Shown here: positions 9,918-21,113 of the stretch, piece after piece
Numbering within the stretch: position 1 is the stretch's first letter
How the letters are laid out: every line of letters begins with the position of its first letter
NCBI GenBank assembly: GCA_002633005.1
Contig: NMRA01000006.1
Span: 1,198,442-1,262,441, forward strand
DNA from: Phoronis australis
Taxonomy: Eukaryota > Phoronida > Phoronidae
Length of the DNA: 64,000 bases
Direction: 5' to 3'
Notes under the pieces: generated by a model
What the model saw: the letters and a program-made list of their open reading frames with translations, nothing else
What the model was told of the DNA's origin: nothing
Database searches by the model: none
Position numbers and translations under genes: made by a program

Positions 9918-10669
9918 GAATTCTTCTAGGACCTGCTATGTATCGCAATAGCTCCATCTTCTGCGACTTCGTTGGCTTCGTATGCATGATAAGTTGCTAC
10001 AATTCGCTTCTCACTATAGCAGTCATTGCTGTGAATCGATACATTCACGCCTGTCACTTTTCATCTTACAAGTCCGTCTTCAACATGCGCTACACGGCCA
10101 TCTTGTGCGCGATGGTATGGCTTACCGCCGCTGCCGTACCCATAGCTCTTTTGGCTGGATGGGGAGGTTATAGCTTCGATAAGAAGTCGTTCACGTGTAT
10201 TTGGGACAGAACGCGTGAATTTTCCGTCACCTTGACCTTTGGACTCACTGGAGTGGGAATTCCTGTGTTCGCTATTTCTGCTTGCTACTACAAGATTTAC
10301 TCGTTTACTAAATCGGCAAGAGATAAAACCAAGCCTGCATTCAACGATACTTATGACGAAAAGAGGAAAAGACAAGAGCGATGCGACTCCACAAGACTTA
10401 CTAAAACTTCGTTTTTTGTTTTCCTTGCTCTTATTGTTCTTTGGAGCCCTTACGCGATCGTCGTGAACTACGATTTCATTGATATGCTACCGCACTCAGT
10501 CCACGCGGTCGTTTTGTACTTAGCGCATAGCAACTCCAGTATCAAACCGTGGATATACGTGATGACCAACAAACAGTTTCGACAAGGATTCAAGCATACC
10601 ATTCGAGTGTACATCATTCGTCAAAAAGAGACCAGCAATGAAAGTGTGGAATGCATGAATGACAACTAA
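9918..10669 (+). CDS. class A GPCR, melatonin-receptor/moody-like, exon 2
   Basis: Encodes residues 87-336 with TM3-TM7. TM3 begins after the conserved Cys (SIFCDF) and ends in NRYIHACH, an NRY in place of the usual DRY, as in melatonin and moody/Tre1-type receptors. The second extracellular loop carries the partner Cys (KSFTCIWD). TM6 has WSP at the CWxP position. TM7 reads NSSIKPWIYV, so the Asn of NPxxY is replaced by Lys. A basic third loop (DEKRKRQER) and a short C-tail follow. The total of 336 aa is normal for the class. The acceptor is ttttcag|GA, and the stop is TAA at 10667. The subfamily is inferred from the NRY motif only. Confidence 0.88.
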
Positions 10670-12065
10670 ACTGCATAACGTCTCCTCTCAAATAGCAACC
10701 TCTGTGACCTGCCAGTCCCTGAATATAAACATCATTGGGCGTAAACTACTTCGACCTCGCCAAACTTTTGTCCCTTACCCGTGGTCTCTAATTTCAGATT
10801 CACTCTATCGCCACCACCTCCACCCCCTGGTGGTAGTCCAGTCGCATCTCCGCCATAAACGTGCACACTTGGATGTTTGGGAGGGAAACCGGAGGTAAAT
10901 GCTACAGAACTGACCGAATTTCACTGTCCTATGTCAAAATTGACTGAGACAATAGCATGCTTGCCGATATCTGACGGGCACCTGTGTGGGAGGACGCAAG
11001 CGTGTTTAGGTGCAAACTATCGACGTCAAGTTGGAAATACGTTTAGATTTTTAAGCTTGCCATAGGGGCCGATATACTACACGACCGGGCATTACCTTAC
11101 AGAGCTTCATAACAAGGTTTTGTTTAGAAAACTTGTGACTACGTATATGTAAACCAAAGGACCAAAAGTATATTCGAAAGCAAGATTCTCAGCATATGAA
11201 ACAAAATGTGTACTTATTAAACGCAGTACAAATTTGAATACTGAGACGAGCAGCTGTTCACGATGACTCTTCTATGATATTTTTAGCAAGTTCCGTTAAA
11301 TGCGTCAACAATGCACAACACTATCGCGAACCAAAATAATGGAGGTGCAAGATTTTTACACAAGCATTTTGTATTCTAAGTTTAGAAAATATGATTAAGA
11401 CAGTGAAGAAGACGAGCAGTACACAGTGTCTATTTTGTTACGTACAAGTTCATTAAGACTGACGGTAAATATAAGGGGCAAAACTAAGCCTTTGAACTAG
11501 CAAGTAGCAATGTATAATGCATACAGAAGAATGCAACAGTCAGGCCACAGACTTCTGTGTACATCCTGCGGGGCGTACATGTAGCTAGGACGGAGAGAGA
11601 TTTGTCTTGTGCGGAACCCTCTCCAGAGAGGAGGAGGGGGGAGGGAGAGGCGACACAACAATTCGTGATGATCGGCACTAAACATTTTAGCATCATAAAT
11701 ATTACATAGATCCATTCAAGTAAGTCAGGCAAACGCTTTTTAATTAATAATCCACTGGTGCCACCTGCCGCTCCGAAGTGTTGTACCAGAGGGTTCCAGT
11801 TCAATCCAGCAGCCATTCTATTACTGCTTATGAATTTCTGTAATTAGCCTACATCACGTTTCGTCTCTTATAGTTGCTAAACTTAAATTGAAACATTAGA
11901 ACGTTCTAGAAACCATGTGTAAGCAAGGGGGGTTACATATATCAACCTTGACAAATATCCGTGGCGTCGGCGCATTGAATTTTGGAATTAAATGCTGAAT
12001 GACGTCAATATGAACATGTGTCTTAAAACGCTACGCAATATTGCCACAAGTCAAACTTTAATAAT
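10670..12065. other. 3' flank of the GPCR gene, no further gene recognised
   Basis: Contains a purine-rich run near 11620-11655 and only short open frames. No AATAAA is present close to the GPCR stop, so its 3' end is not defined. Confidence 0.4.
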
Positions 12066-12490
12066 TCTGCTAAAACTAACGATTGCGTAAAGGTATTTCA
12101 ATAAACACAATATACATTCATTGACTGGCCTTGGCGCATTACAAGCTTCAAGGTGTAAGACATATCAAATCCAAATAGAAAAAATATTCTAAAAAGAGTT
12201 AGTCTCACCCACTTGTTAGACGGAGTACAAGCTCTAATTCCTATTTTTGGTTATACTAATTGTCGTAGCCCGCTACATAAATATAGACAATCTAAATCCG
12301 TGGTAATGACCATAAATATAGAATAGGCTAAGCGTGCTACATATATAGACATTCTAAATCTATGGCCATAACCATGATACAGAATAGCGCACTAACCCTG
12401 TATGTAAATCCGACTTTACCAAGTATTCACGAGGGAAGTTGAGATTCCAAATTCATCAAAAAAACACAAAACATTCTTGCACAGCACAGC
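12066..12490. repeat. 425-bp tandem duplication, copy 1
   Basis: This block is repeated almost exactly at 12492-12921. It contains a nested, looser duplication of about 60 bp (gctacataaatatagac and gctacatatatagac, each followed by related sequence). No coding capacity is seen. Confidence 0.85.
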
Positions 12491-12491
12491 N
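12491..12491. other. single-base gap (N) at the duplication junction
   Basis: One N lies exactly between the two 425-bp copies. This suggests two contigs with overlapping ends were joined without merging. Confidence 0.85.
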
Positions 12492-12921
12492 TCTGCTAAA
12501 ACAAATGATTGCCTAAAGGTATTTCAATAAACACAATATACATTCATTGACTGGCCTTGGCGCATTACAAGCTTCAAGGTGTAAGACATATTAAATCCAA
12601 ACAGAAAAAATATTCTAAAAAGAGTTAGTCTCACCCACTTGTTAGACGGAGTACAAGCTCTAATTCCTATTTTTGGTTATACTAATTGTCGTAACTCGCT
12701 ACATAAATATAGACAATCTAAATCCGTGGTCATGACCATAAACATAGAATAGGCTAAGCGTGCTACATATATAGACATTCTAAATCTATGGCCATAACCA
12801 TGATACAGAATAGCGCACTAACCCTGTATGTAAATCCGACATTACCAAGTATTCACGAGGGAAGTTGAGATTCCAAATTCATCAAAAAAAAAAAACACAA
12901 AACATTCTTGCACAGCACAGC
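12492..12921. repeat. 425-bp tandem duplication, copy 2
   Basis: Near-identical to 12066-12490. Differences are scattered substitutions and a longer A run (aaaaaaaaaa against aaaaaaa), as expected for alleles or a very recent duplication. Both copies end at cacagcacagc. Confidence 0.85.
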
Positions 12922-14311
12922 CATTCCACCCAAACAACCAAAAGTTTGAAAAAATACAGTAGGATTGCCGCCATAGAAAGGGTGGAATTTTGAAGAACGT
13001 GAAAACCACTAGTTGTGAATTACACAAAAGGACTATTTCCGATGGTTAGTTGTAGAATAATGTTCAATTTGGTGTTTCCCGTAGTATCACAAGAATAGTA
13101 TCTCTTTTGAAGATGGTTACTATGAGTTGTTTGTAAGGAATTCCCACTTGTGGAAAACACTGCCGTCTAGGCTGCTATTTGTAATGATCGTGTACATGTC
13201 GAAAGGGGTACTCAAACTCTCGCAATCGTAAACAAAGATTTCAACGATTTTTTTGTCAGTGGAGTTCAAATTTACATCGTGAACCGTTATAGGCACCTCT
13301 GAAAATACACCTTAATACGAATACCCCATCTCCCATATTCCCCGGTTACCCGTCATGCATGCGGAAATTGCGCATAACATTCCTATTTGATAAACACATT
13401 TGTTGTCTTCTTATTTACTTGTTTATGTATCTACGATTACCGATAGATTCATAGGTGATTTTTGACAATTAGAAGCTAATCTTGTAAGAATTGGTGATAA
13501 TTCAGTGCATTTAATTGCTGCCTGAAGTTGGAAAATCTTTATAATCCGATCCCCAAATAGTAAAGTACACTTGGACAATTTTTGTATATCTAAAATAACC
13601 CTCAAAGACATTGATGAAATTCGTACACACACACACACACCGTAGATAGAAAAAACCTTTAAAAAATTCTTAAATAAATAAAATTAAGCTTATTTCTTGG
13701 AAAGGTTGTCTTCGCAGTTCCTTGGTGTTTTTAGTTTCAAGTAGTATTGAGTAATGAATTTTTGTTCTTCAAAACTGAATTGATTGCTTTCCCTGATTCG
13801 CATTCACGTCATCACTGACGTATCCACGTTAAAAATAAGATGTAACCATGCAGTAGGCAGCGCAGACTCTGTGATAACCACAAGAACTGAATTTGAAGTG
13901 CAGGTGTTCAGGAAGCGTGTACATTTTTGGGACACACTATCTTTTTCCCCAGCCACCATAAACTGAACTACCGGTCGTGTTTCAACTAGGGATTTTGAAA
14001 CAGCCCCAAAGGCACTATACCAGGGACTTCGGTTCTCACCTTTTCAAAAAACAACTCTTTCAAAGAACGACCATAATAAAATAAAGTTTTCCCGAAACTA
14101 GATCACAATAAAACGAATCTTGATCTTATAACGAGCGCAGACGGCCGGTACGAGCTAAGCTGCCTTTCGTATTTTCACACTGTCAGATCTCAGCTATAGC
14201 TACTTGAGGCAGCTCCTCGCTACGGGTCATTGTACTGGTCCCAGGCCCATTCTTACTCACCGTGTTGGTTCACGGTTACTCAACTCTTGAAGGCTGGATC
14301 CCCGGGATTGT
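12922..14311. other. intergenic, no gene recognised
   Basis: AT-rich sequence with a short (CA)n run near 13623-13640. Open frames are short and show no domain. Confidence 0.45.
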
Positions 14312-14592
14312 CCCATCGAGCGAAACTTTTGAGGCATAGGCGGATTTAGGCGCCCCCCCCCCTTGGCTGACGCAAAAAACATAACACCAAGAGCGTAGGG
14401 AAATGTTGAGTTTATTAATTTACCCCGATAATTAAAATTATACGCCTGAAACAAGATTTAAATGCATGCAATTTTAGTGAGTGTTGGGGGGGGGGCTCAG
14501 ATCCAACTTCAAGTGTCAAATTCGGAACACGGCGCAATCGTAACAGAATTATGGCTGAGTATAGGCTCTCCAGCGATATCCCAGGAGACCGG

Positions 14593-14718
14593 CAGTGGCA
14601 AACCCCCCCTCCCGAGCTCCCCCCATTCGGTGCTATGCGCATCTACAATCGTGGTTTGCGCAAATGTTTACCAACAAAATGTTGGCCCCTCCCTTGTGAT
14701 ATCTTAGATCCGCCACTG
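14593..14718. mobile_element. MITE of the CAGTGGCGGAT family (5'-deleted), inside the copy-A insertion
   Basis: Shares the core around ttcggtgctatgcgcatc and the right end ttagatccgccactg with the element at 5601-5754, but the left end after cagtggc is deleted. It lies within a 393-bp segment absent from copy B. That segment itself begins with a related terminus (ataggcggatttagg at 14335), suggesting nested insertions. Confidence 0.65.
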
Positions 14719-16631
14719 TGACGCGACGTACGGTTCTAGACAAACCACGATTTCTCGGCAAAATTAGTCAATAAATCCAACAACTGGTCATTCTTTATAT
14801 GCACTGATCTGTGGCACTAGCTGGATGTCGAGAATAGTCTGGCCATCTGATACAACTTATTGAAGTATACATTAGGAGTTTTTCAAACATATGTTTTTGA
14901 GTGTTAAAATCATTTGCAAATATTTAAGTACGGATGAAAATGGCAATTTGTTTCTGAGTGTAATTATAATTGAAAAGTTTAGGACCTACGAACAGGTACG
15001 ATTAGGTATCTTTAAAAAACTACACGTGAATTAATTTGCGTAACTAAGTGCGTGAGTGTTTCTATGCATACATATATTATTACTGTTTTCAATTGTTTGT
15101 ATATCAATTGTTCTATACTATGTTTAGCTGTTGCCCAGATACTTTTTCGTGAATTCGATTTCTGAGAAGTTATGTTATCTACAGTACTTACCAATACCCG
15201 TGAAATAAAATTAAAAAACGACAAGTTTACCTTGTAAAATAATCCAGTCCAATGCTTTGAGTTGCTGACAGTGTACTGCAGACTTGTCAATTGTTTTGCT
15301 TTTGGCGGTTTGTCCCGCTTTTTGATTTTTCAAAATCCCGCCGCACCATCAAAATATCTCGCTTTTTGACACACGTCGATATTGACATTATTATTATCAT
15401 ATACTACTGTAATTTCCTACGCGGCATAGTCCTATTTTTCCGTTCTTGTAAAAAGAAAAAAACGGGACGTTTCATGGGTTTTTGCTGCACCCGCAATTTC
15501 ACATTCGACTGAAAAACAAAAAACGTCTTCGGGTGTTTTTGGGTGTCACGTCGCCCGTTCGACAAAAACGATGTCGGGACATTTTTTGTGTTGCCACCAA
15601 CACCCTTGGGTTCTACTAGAAGTGTCGCTTTTTATCCAGAAGTACCACTTATCAATCCAGTTGTCCCGTTTTTTTACTTTTTTTCTGATTTCTCGAATGT
15701 TAACGGTGACGACTACGCAACAAGTATTTAGAATATAAAATATTGTTATTTTCCAGAGTCCACTTTCTTTAGTAAATTAACAATGGTAAAAATGTGTTCC
15801 AAATATCTCTTGTTTACTGCAACCATAGACTATAGTACATGGACAGCCAACTCCGTATATTTTCAATGGACGAAATCTGTTATCTTACCAAAGACGTTTT
15901 CGGTCTCTTCGGTCTCTGATCTTACGCGTAAGCCGTGACGTCATTAATCAAAAGCGAACCTGGCAAAATTAACAAGTTTTACTTTCGGCAAGTACGTTGT
16001 CTGCTAATTGTGTGGTCGGGTGCCAAAAGTACTCACGATACCAACAGTTCTATTATTGGAAGACTTTGAACAGCGTTTCAATGCCGAAAATATTTTTTTT
16101 TCGTTGTACTGGACAGTGAAATCATAGACTATAGTTGTCTATAATCTATGGTGAAATAGATGCGAGAATTTCCCGGCACAATACATTAACCGGAAACTGA
16201 AATTGGTAATTAGGAGAGTGGCGCCTCCTCTAGGATACTACGCAAGAAAATGTCGGAGTTGCGAATCTGTTGTATATAATATATGCTGCAACACGCACTA
16301 CATGTATCAGGATTACTGATTTTTACTTTCTGAAGAAATGGCTTCATTTCTAAACTTCTATCAAAAGTCCTACACTGCAACCAATGTGATGAGCCATCCA
16401 CAATACCTTTCAAGGCTGCACAATAGATGTTCGCCCATTTTCTGAAAATGATTGTCTTCACATTTCGGATAGGAAGTTGGAGTAATTAGTTTATCATATT
16501 TTTCGTAATTCTCACTGCATCCTGATTTTTGCAGAAGAATGTAATTGTATCAAACGGCACTAAAGGTCTAATTTTAATTACATTAAAATGTATAAAGATG
16601 TGTAATTTTGGATGAATGTCTAACTAAAGTC

Positions 16632-16925
16632 TGTGACGGGGCGTTAGTAACTGTACTTTTATTGTTATGCTTATTTAGTTGTTATTGTTCATTTATTCTT
16701 ATGCTAATGTGTTTGTTGCGTCTCAATGCGCCTTTGTTACATGGGCATGCGAGTGCGACTGTATGAGTCGGGCACTTCGCTAGCGACAGGCTTCAGAGAA
16801 GGGTGTGTTTCCTTTTTTGGCAACTATGGATTGAGCGTATGTAATTTCGAACTGAACTGTAATGTACATGTATGTGTCAGGTGAAATACACTTTTTGGTG
16901 TTCTTTGGAGATTTTATTTGTTACA
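16632..16925 (+). repeat. solo-LTR-like segment in copy A
   Basis: Starts tgtgacggggcg and ends tttgttaca, giving TG...CA termini with a short imperfect inverted repeat (tgtgac/gttaca) and a length of 294 bp. No flanking target duplication and no second LTR are present, so the identity is tentative. The equivalent in copy B is 22309-22571, about 30 bp shorter through an internal deletion. Confidence 0.3.
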
Positions 16926-17194
16926 TTTCTTTACAGCAACTTTTAGGGATACAAATTATAAAATCTCTGTATTTATAGGGGAACATTACACTTAATTAGT
17001 TGAATAATTGATTAAGTATCAATTCATTATTGCACTCTGGCATTTTTCGCATTGAGACAACACTCTTAGTTTTTAGAAATAAAAAATAATCTGTTATTAT
17101 CTATGAAATAAATTTTTATTTTTTTGCATCTGGTATAACCATACACCGTCAGTAACTGATGAAGGGCTTTCTAATGATATGACTTTTATGCAGA

Positions 17195-17371
17195 TCGTTT
17201 GACAACCCTTCCATAGGTGGTGGGCAAAACCTGGGAATGCGGGCATCAGAACTTGCCTATAGCAATGGTTCGCTATTGCAAGAATTGCCGCGTCGCCTTC
17301 GCAATAATGTGCTTAGACCATCTTCACTGCGACCAGCCATACACCCTTTGACACAACAGTCTGCTGATTGA
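17195..17371 (+). pseudogene. exon-like coding remnant of unknown origin in copy A
   Basis: A frame of 58 codons opens directly after a good acceptor (cttttatgcag ending at 17193) and reads FDNPSIGGGQNLGM near its start and LRPAIHPLTQQ near its end. Its base composition is less AT-rich than its surroundings. In copy B the corresponding stretch (about 22847-23069) lacks about 47 nt but continues further (CALLIEEQACWIQLDSS). Neither copy is intact across the region. I do not recognise the protein. Confidence 0.35.
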
Positions 17372-18279
17372 AGAACAGGCTTGTTGGATCCAATTAGACA
17401 GCAGCGTTACTTTGAACTGGTTAGTAACAACAAATTTATTTTGCAACATGGTGCATATATAGTGGCTGTTATACAAATATGCTACTTCAACGCCAGTTAT
17501 GTGTTTTTATGCCACCCACCACAATATGACCAATTTCAAAAAAAAAAACAACAAAAAATAAAGAGGCAACAAAGACCGGCATTGTGCCAACACTTGCAGA
17601 GTGCCCAACAAATATCACTGAAAGGCACATGAAGGGAATCTGCTAAACAGCAACAGCTAATCAAATTGCAATGAGCAATACTTTGACAGACAAACATTAT
17701 GTGGAAACATAAATTCGGATAATTTACACGACTGCAAAGAATTGAAATGCAGTGGCCAAACTTATAAATACTCTTGCGGAGTTACTAAAGCTAGCATGCC
17801 CATATTGAAAAATGCTGTGGCGGATGTTTGAACCTAATGGTCAATCAAAAAGTATTATGCCCTTTACTATCACCGTGCAGGCACACCTACAGCTCAGTCT
17901 ACTAGCCCAGGATCATGATCGGTGGATGGTCGAATTTTGATTTGTACCGCTACGTGGGCAGCAGTTCTCATGCCGAACAAAACTTCAGGCCGCACGTGCC
18001 GCGAGCCGCTACTCATTCCTGTTCAACTGTGATTGATAACATGATAGATTTAGCAGGCCGGCCAAAATATTTATGCTCTGTTTTCAAGCTTATAAAGTCA
18101 CAGGTATTAAACCGTTGACTCTGTTTCTTCCTTAGTCATAATCTCCTCCAGATTGATACGTCTTCATGGTTTTCAGTTTTCCAACTTCTTTTCATCTACT
18201 GAGGAAACATATATCAGTGACGTCAGAGTGTGAGCCCTGAGAATCAAGACCTGAAACGGGCCTTCACTAAAAGAGCTCC

Positions 18280-18589
18280 NNNNNNNNNNNNNNNNNNNNN
18301 NNNNNNNNNNNNNNNNNNNNNNNNNNNNNNNNNNNNNNNNNNNNNNNNNNNNNNNNNNNNNNNNNNNNNNNNNNNNNNNNNNNNNNNNNNNNNNNNNNNN
18401 NNNNNNNNNNNNNNNNNNNNNNNNNNNNNNNNNNNNNNNNNNNNNNNNNNNNNNNNNNNNNNNNNNNNNNNNNNNNNNNNNNNNNNNNNNNNNNNNNNNN
18501 NNNNNNNNNNNNNNNNNNNNNNNNNNNNNNNNNNNNNNNNNNNNNNNNNNNNNNNNNNNNNNNNNNNNNNNNNNNNNNNNNNNNNNNNN
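18280..18589. other. assembly gap (310 N)
   Basis: A run of N. Translations across it are meaningless. It separates copy A of the large duplication from a MITE end. Confidence 0.99.
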
Positions 18590-18676
18590 CCCCACTTTCT
18601 GGCGCCTGTACTTTTCCCAATTCCCCGAGGCAACCTATTGGACTCCCCCTCTCGTGGTATCCTAGATCCACCACTG
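18590..18676. mobile_element. right end of a CAGTGGCGGAT-family element
   Basis: Ends in ggtatcctagatccaccact plus g, matching the terminus seen at 5754 and 14718. Its interior differs from those copies. The left end is lost in the gap. Confidence 0.55.
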
Positions 18677-18689
18677 CATACAGACAGTA

Positions 18690-19172
18690 ATGATGAGGCG
18701 AGGTCCTTATTTCAACACTGACAAATCCGTTTTGCTTATGAACGCACACCGGAGCCACTGGACAAAAACTGTATCCGCAGAGTTTCAAAAATTGAATATT
18801 GGCGTGAAGATAATTCCAGCCAGAATGACCGGTTTCCTTCAGCCACTTGATGTTTCTGTTAACGCTCCGTTCAAAGCTAGAGGTTGCGAGATCAGTATCA
18901 GTACTGGCTTGAAACGGCGAGAAAGAATATACCCCGATAGGGTATCGCCGCCGCCCATCCAATGAGAATTTGTATATTCTGTCATGCGGCAGATCCCGCA
19001 AGACATCATTATCAGAGCGTTTGAATGTTGCAGCATAGCTGCTGATGGGCAAATGGTCTCTACCTTTTTCATCAACGCCCGGATTATCGAACACATGGGG
19101 TACAACGCGGATGTCCAAGAGATGGACGCAAGTCACTGGATCTCTTCATTGACTCGGAGATGGAATGAGTGA
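18690..19172 (+). pseudogene. pogo/Tigger-like DDE transposase fragment
   Basis: One frame includes LLMNAHRSHWTK and, further on, MTGFLQPLDVSVNAPFK, the hallmark of the DDE_1 domain (LTxxLQPLDVSVNxxFK). After a frame change, IPQDIIIRAFECCSI resembles the (V)PxxxIxxSFxxCGI block near the C-terminus of the same proteins. The catalytic Asp expected in the LLMN position is Asn, and the N-terminal half (helix-turn-helix and first Asp) is absent. It is an inactive remnant; no inverted termini could be assigned. Confidence 0.75.
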
Positions 19173-19441
19173 CTCTGAGGACGAGCTGGGTGATTGATAT
19201 GGACTGAACACATGTAGATTTAGAGGTTTCCTCACTGGTTTTTTACTTAAAAGTGTTTTTTGAAAATTTTATGTTAATAAACATATAGTTCCGCAACACT
19301 TTGTTCGATTTTATAAATGATAAACGATCCAAACAAACTGAATTTGTGGCTAAAAGTTGACGCTAAGTAAGCTTTTAAGAGAAAGTTTTCCGAACAAACG
19401 CTCCACTATCTGGACACTTAACACGAGAAGTTGCAACACCA

Positions 19442-19465
19442 AATAAACGCCCATGGGCGTTTATT
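19442..19465. repeat. 24-bp perfect palindrome
   Basis: A perfect 24-bp palindrome centred on CCATGG (aataaacgcccatgggcg followed by tttatt). A second, imperfect palindrome with a catggg centre follows at about 19477-19507. It could be the end structure of a mobile element. Confidence 0.7.
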
Positions 19466-20718
19466 CGGCATAATTTCCGAATAAAGGCTCATGGGCTATT
19501 TATCGGGTGGTCTTATCTACGGAAAACCCCGGTAGTAAGCATCCGAATTGTTAGAGCTTGCGACCGTGAGATTTCACACCAGAGTTCGTTTGCTTAACTC
19601 AGTGTTGTGGATATCAAACAAAGCCTAACTTCATTGCTTCACTTCAATTTCGTTATTTTTACCCATCGAGCGAAACTCTTGAGGTACGGTTCTATACAAA
19701 CCACGATTTCTCGGCAAAATTAGTCAATAAATCCAACAACTGGTCATTCTTTATATGCACTGATCTGTGGCACTAGCTGGATGTCGAGAATAATCTGATA
19801 CAACCTATCAAAGTGTACGTTAGGAGTTTTTCAAACAAATATTTTTGGGTGTTAAAATCATTTGAAAATATGTAATTACGGATGAAAATGGCAATTTGTT
19901 TCTAAGTGTACTTATAATTGAAAAGTTTAGGTCCTACTAACAGGTACGATTAGGTATCTTTAAAAAACTACACGTGAACTTATTTGCGTAACTAAGTGCG
20001 TGAGTGTTTCTATGCATGCATATATTATTATGTTTTCAATTGTTTCTATGACAATTGTTCTATACTATGTTTAGCTGTTGCCCAGATACTTTTTCGTGAA
20101 TTCGATTTCTGAGCAGTGATGTTATCTGCAGTACTTTCCAATACCCATGAAATAAAATTAAAAACCGATAAGTTTACCTTGTAAAATAATCCAGTCCAAT
20201 GCTTTGTGTTGCTGACAGTGTACAGCGGACTTGCCAATTGTCTTGCTTTTGGCGGATTGTCCCGCTTTTTGATTTTTCCCACTATCCCGCCGCACCATCA
20301 AAATATCCCGCTTTTTGACACACGTCGATATATGACATCATTATTATCATATACTACTGTAATTTCCTACGAGGCATAGTCCTATTTTTTCCGTTCTTGT
20401 AAAAAGAAAAAAACGGGACGTTTCATGGCTTTTTGCAGCACCCGCAATTTCACATTCGACTGAAAAAAACGTCTTCGGGTGTTTTTGGGTGTCACGTCTC
20501 CCGTTCGACAAAAACGATGTCGGGACATTTTTTTGTGTTGCCACCAACATTTCACCCTTGCGTTTTACCAGAAGTGTCGCTTTTTATCCAGATTCACCGC
20601 TTTTCAATCCAGTTGTCCCGTTTTCTTTTATTTTTTTTCTGATTTCTCGAATGTTAACGGTGACGACTACGCAACAAGTATTTAGAATATGAAATATTGT
20701 TATTTTCCAGAGTCCACT

Positions 20719-20769
20719 TTTTTACCATTGTTAATTTACTAAAGTTTAGTAAATTAACAATGGTAAAAA
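20719..20769. repeat. 24-bp-arm hairpin unique to copy B
   Basis: Left arm 20719-20742 (starting tttttaccattgtt) is the exact reverse complement of right arm 20746-20769, separated by three bases. Copy A has only the right arm (ctttagtaaattaacaatgg at about 15769), so the left arm arose in copy B. Confidence 0.85.
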
Positions 20770-21113
20770 CGTGTTCCAAATATCTCTTGTTTACTGCAAC
20801 CATAGATTATAGTACATGGACAGGCAACTCCGTATATTTCCAATGGACGAAATCTGTTATCTTACCAAAGACGTTAACGGTCTCTTCGGTCTCTGATCGT
20901 ACGCGTAAGCCGTGACGTCATTAATCAAAAGCGAACTTGGCAAAATTAACAAGTTTTACTGTCGGCAAGTACGTTGTCTGCTAATTGTGTGGTCGGGTGC
21001 CAAAAGTACTCACGATACCAACAGTTCTATTATTGGAAGACTTTGAACAGTGTTTCAAAGCCGAAATAGATGCGAGAATTTCCCGGCACAATACATTAAC
21101 CGGAAACTGAAAT

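Larger units (their letters stand above)
14312..18279. repeat. large direct duplication, copy A (truncated by the gap)
   Basis: Collinear with copy B (19662-23883) from cccatcgagcgaaac to actaaaagagctcc, with about 5% substitutions by eye. Copy-A-specific segments are a MITE-bearing insertion at about 14335-14727, a 67-bp segment at about 16089-16155 and about 47 bp near 17248. Copy A lacks the 780-bp insertion of copy B. It ends at the assembly gap. It may be a large transposon, a segmental duplication or two unmerged haplotypes. Confidence 0.8.

Noticed and set aside
16632-16925. Retrovirus-like or Ty3-type element implied by the LTR-like segment
   Set aside because: No partner LTR, primer-binding site, polypurine tract or gag/pol sequence is present and no target duplication was found; kept only as a low-confidence repeat.
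18173-19136. Long frames running through the N gap
   Set aside because: The translations are mostly X from the gap; the flanks are repeat ends.
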